Source: Cryptomeria japonica
Lineage: Eukaryota > Streptophyta > Pinopsida > Cupressales > Cupressaceae
Direction: 5' to 3'
Assembly (NCBI RefSeq): GCF_030272615.1
Contig: NW_026729350.1
Location: 27,501-91,500, forward strand
Length of the DNA: 64,000 bases
The notes under the pieces are model-generated. The model saw only the letters and a program-made list of their open reading frames with translations, searched no databases and was not told the DNA's origin. Both the position numbers and the translations under genes were made by a program. The stretch's first letter is position 1. Each line of letters starts with the position of its first letter. This document shows, in pieces, positions 60,496 through 64,000 of the stretch.

Positions 60496-62300
60496 CGGGG
60501 ATTTATCAATTGAATTTCTAAATCGGAGATGCGTTAGCAAGTATTTGAAAGGAAGGCCCGCCGAGGGGAAGGAAAACAGAAACAAAAGTAAACAACAAAT
60601 GGTCTCTATCGGGAGAACACATGGAAGGAAGCACACAGGGGGAATAAACACATAGCGATAAGGAACATATCTATAGGTCGGGGTACATATTAGTAGAGCA
60701 TACAGTGGTCAGTAGCGCTTTAGGCAGAGGTACAGATGAATAAAGGATACAATAATGAATCAATTCATGAAAGAAATGGATAGATCCAACTTGCTTATTC
60801 CCACCACCCACGACTTCTCAATTCAACATAGAAATCGGAACCTCTTGTCTTTATTCTTATTCCTCTTCTTAGTTTATAACTGATAGGATGGTTCAAGGTT
60901 TTCTATTAAAGCAGAAAGGGAAAAGGCTGATGGAATTCGTTCGTTTTACGAAGGGAGGCCTGATGGGAGTCCAGTTGCCCGGATAGAAAGTTGCTCTGCG
61001 AGTTGGACTTGCAGAAGGGCGGGAGAGAGCTAAGAACGTCGGCTATCCCCGATTTTCTGTATGCTCGGCTATAAATCCCCGATTGAGAGTCACAGTCCCT
61101 AATTAGTAATTGAAGCACTCAACCTCTTGCTCTGGAACGACCTAACAAATAATGTCCCGGTTAATTCAATAGAAACCTATGTCCTTCCCACAAGCACTCA
61201 ATATTCGACAATAGTGAGAAAGGGGGATAGCGGCTGTGTCTAGGGTAGTGAACTAGGAATTCTGAATTGAACAGATGAAGTAGAGCACCTGCCGGGGAGA
61301 AAAACTAAGCGGGATTCGATCACACTCACCCGGATGGAGCGCCTTTGTACGGTTTAATTGATTGCTTTTCAAACAAAAAGTATAGTCTCTAGTTAACGAA
61401 CTATCTCGCGGAGATAGGAATCGAACGAACTGTCGATTTGGCTGGTACTTACCAAACCTCGTTCAAACAATGGGTAGGCATTTCTATAACGGTAGGCGGT
61501 TGGTTCCGACTTCTCATAATAGGTGGGGTAGGCCGATTTCCCCTATTTCACGCCGGGTAATTACTATATAACGAGTAAAGGGAAAGGGGTATCCTATGGC
61601 CGACCATTCCATATAGGCTGGCCGATGCGTCACAGATTGGAAAAGCATGGCAATGCGCTGCCCGAGCAATATAGAGAGTTTAGAAGCAAACAAAGATAAT
61701 AACACAAAAGAATGAGGCGAACTTCAAAGTCAAGGCTGCCACCCACCCCGCTCTTCCTTTAAACCCACTCAAGCAGTAGCCCAATATAGATTATCGAGTT
61801 GGGGTGCCCAAAGCTATTGATTTCAGGGCTAGGAAGCTGCTATTGACAATTCAGGGCTAGGCTTCACTCAAGCGGCAGCCTGTTGACTCGCCTAATATAT
61901 ATATGGGGATGGGAATTCAAGTACGAAGTCTTTTCACAAGGAGGTTTTCGCTGGTCCACACACCAATGGACATTCGGAGCTAGCTCGTTCTGATACACTA
62001 GATGTTCTTTATGAGGGAATGCATATTTTGGGGGCACTCGACGCATATATATATTCGGCCGCCTCCACCCCAATCCAAACTGAGGTTCCAGCTCAATCCA
62101 CACAACACTGAACGTTCGGAGCTAGCTCGTCTCTCAAGAAAAGCGAAAAATACTCGTTCTTAGAGCCCTAAATAAAGTCTTACTTATCATATTTTCTACC
62201 AATCGAGGCCAGGTGTAAATAATCACCCGTACCTAACTAACCAATACTCGTGTCCCCTAACTGATACCCGTCCGAGCGACCGGTAGAACGCGGTTGGGTC
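60496..62300. other. Repeat-free segment
   Basis: No short-family copies. A tRNA-3'-end-like string on the minus strand (GTTCGATTCCTATCTCCGCG, near 61392-61411) is present without a matching acceptor or T-stem. CGTTCGGAGCTAGCTCGT occurs twice near 61974 and 62113, inside a longer imperfect duplication. No gene. Confidence 0.35.
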
Positions 62301-62303
62301 AAA

Positions 62304-62580
62304 TACTCAATCAAGACAAGATCTGAGATCTATCTTCGTCTTCGTATATGATATGGAAGATCGGGCTGATAGAGAATAGGCTTACTCAATCAAGACAATA
62401 TCTGAGATCTATCTTCGTCTTCGTATATGGAGGATCAGGCTTCTAATAGGCTCAGTTAAGTAGAGCTTCCCCTTATATGAGATCTCTCTTAGTATATGGA
62501 TCGGGCTGATAATAGGTATTGATAATAGGTATATGGAGGATTGGGCTGATATTCTCATAGGCTCAGCAGTAGAGCTTCCT
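62304..62580. repeat. Imperfect tandem repeat, about 80-bp period
   Basis: A 47-bp segment (word CTGAGATCTATCTTCGTCTT) lies at 62304-62350 and 62383-62429 with one mismatch. Decayed further units containing ATATGGAGGAT and GGGCTGATA words continue to about 62580. Confidence 0.8.
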
Positions 62581-62829
62581 TATCACACATTGCTTTAACT
62601 TATCAATAGCAATGAACTCTCACTCCTCAGAACTTATAACACTCAGGTTGCAAGAAAGAAGTCTTCAAGCGCTTCAGTAACTTGACTTGATGACTTCGGC
62701 AGGAAAAAAGTAGGTAGGATAACAAGTAGGCAGGAGGACAAGTAGTAGGCAGGATCGCCGGGGTTCACAGACTGTAAGGCCCCTGTGTGTAGTGTAGTTA
62801 AGGTCCCCGTGTTGCCCCCGTGTGGAGTT

Positions 62830-63260
62830 TATTGCATGGATGTCTCTCTCCCCGTGTACAGTGTATCCGATGTATATATCTATCAGATAGCAGGTAGATA
62901 GGATGTCTATCCCTATCATCTCATAGCTGTGAATTCAGATGGTAGGTAGATAGCAGTGTATCCCTCTCATAGCTGTAAATGTCTATATTTCTATCTCAAA
63001 TGGATGGACTTGATATGTCTCTGCCCCCTGCATCTGTCTCTGATGGATGGGAAGGGTATCTGTCTCTGTGATGGATGCTGTGAATGGCTATCTCTCTCAG
63101 ATGGACTGACTTTCTATATAGATGTCTCTGGATGGATGCTGTTGACCCAAACAACCAACATAGCAACATAGGCTGCTGTTTACTTTAGGATGGATGGACG
63201 ACTGACTGTATATGTATGTCTTTGGATGGTATCTCCTCCGCTCTCATAGAAATCAGTGGA
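62830..63260. repeat. Degenerate GATGGATG / TGTCTCTG repeat
   Basis: Words GGATGGATGCTGT, TGTCTCTG and GTAGGTAGATAG recur at irregular spacing, as in a drifted microsatellite or minisatellite. No gene. Confidence 0.6.
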
Positions 63261-63439
63261 TAGCTCAGTGGATAGCCAGTCTTTCCCATTGGAAGGAGGA
63301 GTGTATTCAATCCGGAGCTAGTGAGAGCATTCCTCGGGCTGGATGGATATGTCTACGAAAACAATGGATCGGATACAGCAGTTGACGAATCTTCTGATGG
63401 CTTAAAAGCTATTTTCTTCGATCCAATGGCGTATTTACG

Positions 63440-64000
63440 CTCCGTAGCTAGTGATAGCCCATAGCTAGTGATAGAGGGGCTGGATTCCGTAGCTAGTTAT
63501 AGCATATGAAAATGTTTCCCCCGACTGGATGTTAGGATGTAGATCCCATGGTGCATTCCCTCCCGAGTGTGTGTAGTGCGTAGTGTAAGGATTGCGGCCT
63601 TGCGGTGTTGCTCTGCATTCCGCTGCCTCCTGCCCCTGACCTGTGTACCCTGGGCATCCATAGCTGCATTCGCTGCCCTGCTGGTAAGGCTAGAATCGCT
63701 TGCACAGGTTTTGTTAGCATCCCGTCCCATGGCAGTAAGGAAGCATATATATATGTAGTCCCCCTGCTTGTTATATCTATATTGGGATCGATAACGGATA
63801 GTATACCCCTGCTTTCCCCTGATGGCTATAATGGATATTATACCCACTTTCCAAAAAATATAGATTCCCGATTTTCTAGTAGTAGGGGCCCATGCTTGCT
63901 ATAATGGCCCTACTCTTGCTATATGGATATTAGACCCCTGCTATTGCTATAAGATTTCTTGTTTGATGGTCGATTGATTAGGGACCGCCATCGCATCACC
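63440..64000. repeat. Short degenerate repeats at window end
   Basis: TAGCTAGTGATAG-type words occur three times at about 63444-63502. About 63770-63960 contains several drifted copies of a unit with CTATAATGGATATTATACCC and CCCTGCTT. Overlapping frames at 63497-63904 on both strands show no recognisable family. Confidence 0.5.

Larger units (their letters stand above)
1..64000. repeat. Family A: dispersed mini-hairpin repeat (both strands)
   Basis: A short element recurs throughout the window on both strands. The basic form is CCCCTACTATTCTAAGGGG or its complement: a C-run and T pair with A and a G-run (4-5 bp) around a 9-11 nt loop. Hairpin-perfect copies include 396-416, 912-932, 19685-19707, 20911-20928, 21112-21133 and 40911-40928. 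A second form, CCCATAGAATAGTAGGGGCC, keeps the C/G arms but mismatches the closing pair (for example 13384, 19837-19856, 20141-20160, 23577, 34007, 42853, 46738). A third has loop CAATTCTAT (316-337, 5711, 31133, 38508, 39162, 41521, 55609). TTTGAAG variants occur at 13249, 17424 and 52031. The changes lie mainly in the loop while the C/G arms persist. I do not know a named family that matches. Confidence 0.85.
1..64000. repeat. Family B: dispersed 17-bp word ATTCTATACGTAACATG
   Basis: A 17-bp word recurs in both orientations. Exact forward copies: 12458, 21221, 31355, 33961, 37400, 37903, 47637, 55744, 59128, 59537. Near-exact forward copies, mostly cgtCacatg or one change: 13273, 13663, 14326, 39603, 58927, 59433. 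Exact reverse copies: 21090, 34762, 47517, 59007. Near-exact reverse copies: 4665, 13922, 49186, 50492, 55632, 55959. A sub-group preceded by AAGTAGGCATGT lies at about 35764, 36510, 37050, 37945 and 39722, and two of these (37050, 37945) continue into an identical TGGCGCCATGAACAA tail. Copies inside open frames give the recurring peptides HVTYRI, DSIRNM and ILYVTW, which shows those frames are not genes. Confidence 0.85.

Noticed and set aside
61385-61480. A minus-strand tRNA remnant (3' end resembling TTCGATTCCTATCTCCGCG)
   Set aside because: The T-stem does not pair and no matching 5' acceptor or anticodon arm is found.
1-64000. CRISPR arrays
   Set aside because: Repeats are dispersed in both orientations with no regular spacers and no cas genes.
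1-64000. Plastid-derived genes or conserved mitochondrial exons
   Set aside because: None recognised by eye. Very small trans-spliced exons could be missed; a nucleotide search would decide.

Overview
This window reads as gene-poor, repeat-laden plant organelle DNA. My best reading is intergenic sequence from a very large plant mitochondrial genome, and a gymnosperm-type expanded genome fits best. The reasons are: no intact recognisable gene in 64 kb; a moderate base composition in which CpG is common, unlike methylated plant nuclear DNA; many families of short dispersed repeats; and a decayed Ty1/copia reverse transcriptase fragment of the kind plant mitochondria acquire from the nucleus. 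The organism and compartment are inference. I recognise no mitochondrial protein gene, rRNA, intact tRNA or group II intron, and no plastid gene.

The dominant signal is a set of very short interspersed elements. Family A is a 17-22 bp hairpin (C-run, a 9-11 nt loop such as ACTATTCTA, G-run) present in dozens of copies on both strands. Family B is a 17-bp word, ATTCTATACGTAACATG, in over 30 exact or near-exact copies. Family C is built on ATAATCTACCTCCC and in one place forms a perfect 21-bp inverted repeat. Family H is GCCTATTGTTTATTTAGGC, with the same stem-5/loop-9 design as family A. B and C often abut, and A often sits next to B. These elements are dense at about 12.4-14.6, 18.2-23.9, 31.1-31.8, 33.9-46.4, 47.4-56.0 and 58.5-59.6 kb. 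They are sparse or absent at about 6.3-12.4, 14.6-18.1, 27.3-30.4, 56.0-57.4 and 59.6-63.5 kb, so the window is a mosaic of sequence with different histories.

A second layer consists of long degenerate low-complexity blocks (0.6-1.5, 6.3-12.4, 24.0-27.35, 31.85-33.1, 42.7-43.8, 46.4-47.45 and 57.4-58.25 kb). In one frame they read as Ala/Gly/Ser/Thr/Tyr-rich or Ser/Arg-rich peptide with scattered stops. They look like decayed repeat expansions rather than living genes. Purine-skewed GGAAGGATGG-type blocks lie at 21.4-22.4 and 22.8-23.1 kb.

Gene-like remains are few: an interrupted open frame on the minus strand at 15.4-15.8 kb with two strong stem-loops beyond its 3' end, an uncertain minus-strand frame at 18.86-19.2 kb, a charged coiled-coil-like minus frame at 29.2-29.6 kb with related open sequence up to 29.85 kb, a tRNA-derived (SINE-like or pseudo-tRNA) segment at 58.66-58.72 kb, and the copia fragment at 60.15-60.5 kb. 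An AT-richer island at 27.35-28.76 kb lacks all the short families and may be imported DNA. No operon or pathway is supported here; what the window shows is a record of repeat spread, slippage duplication and foreign insertion.
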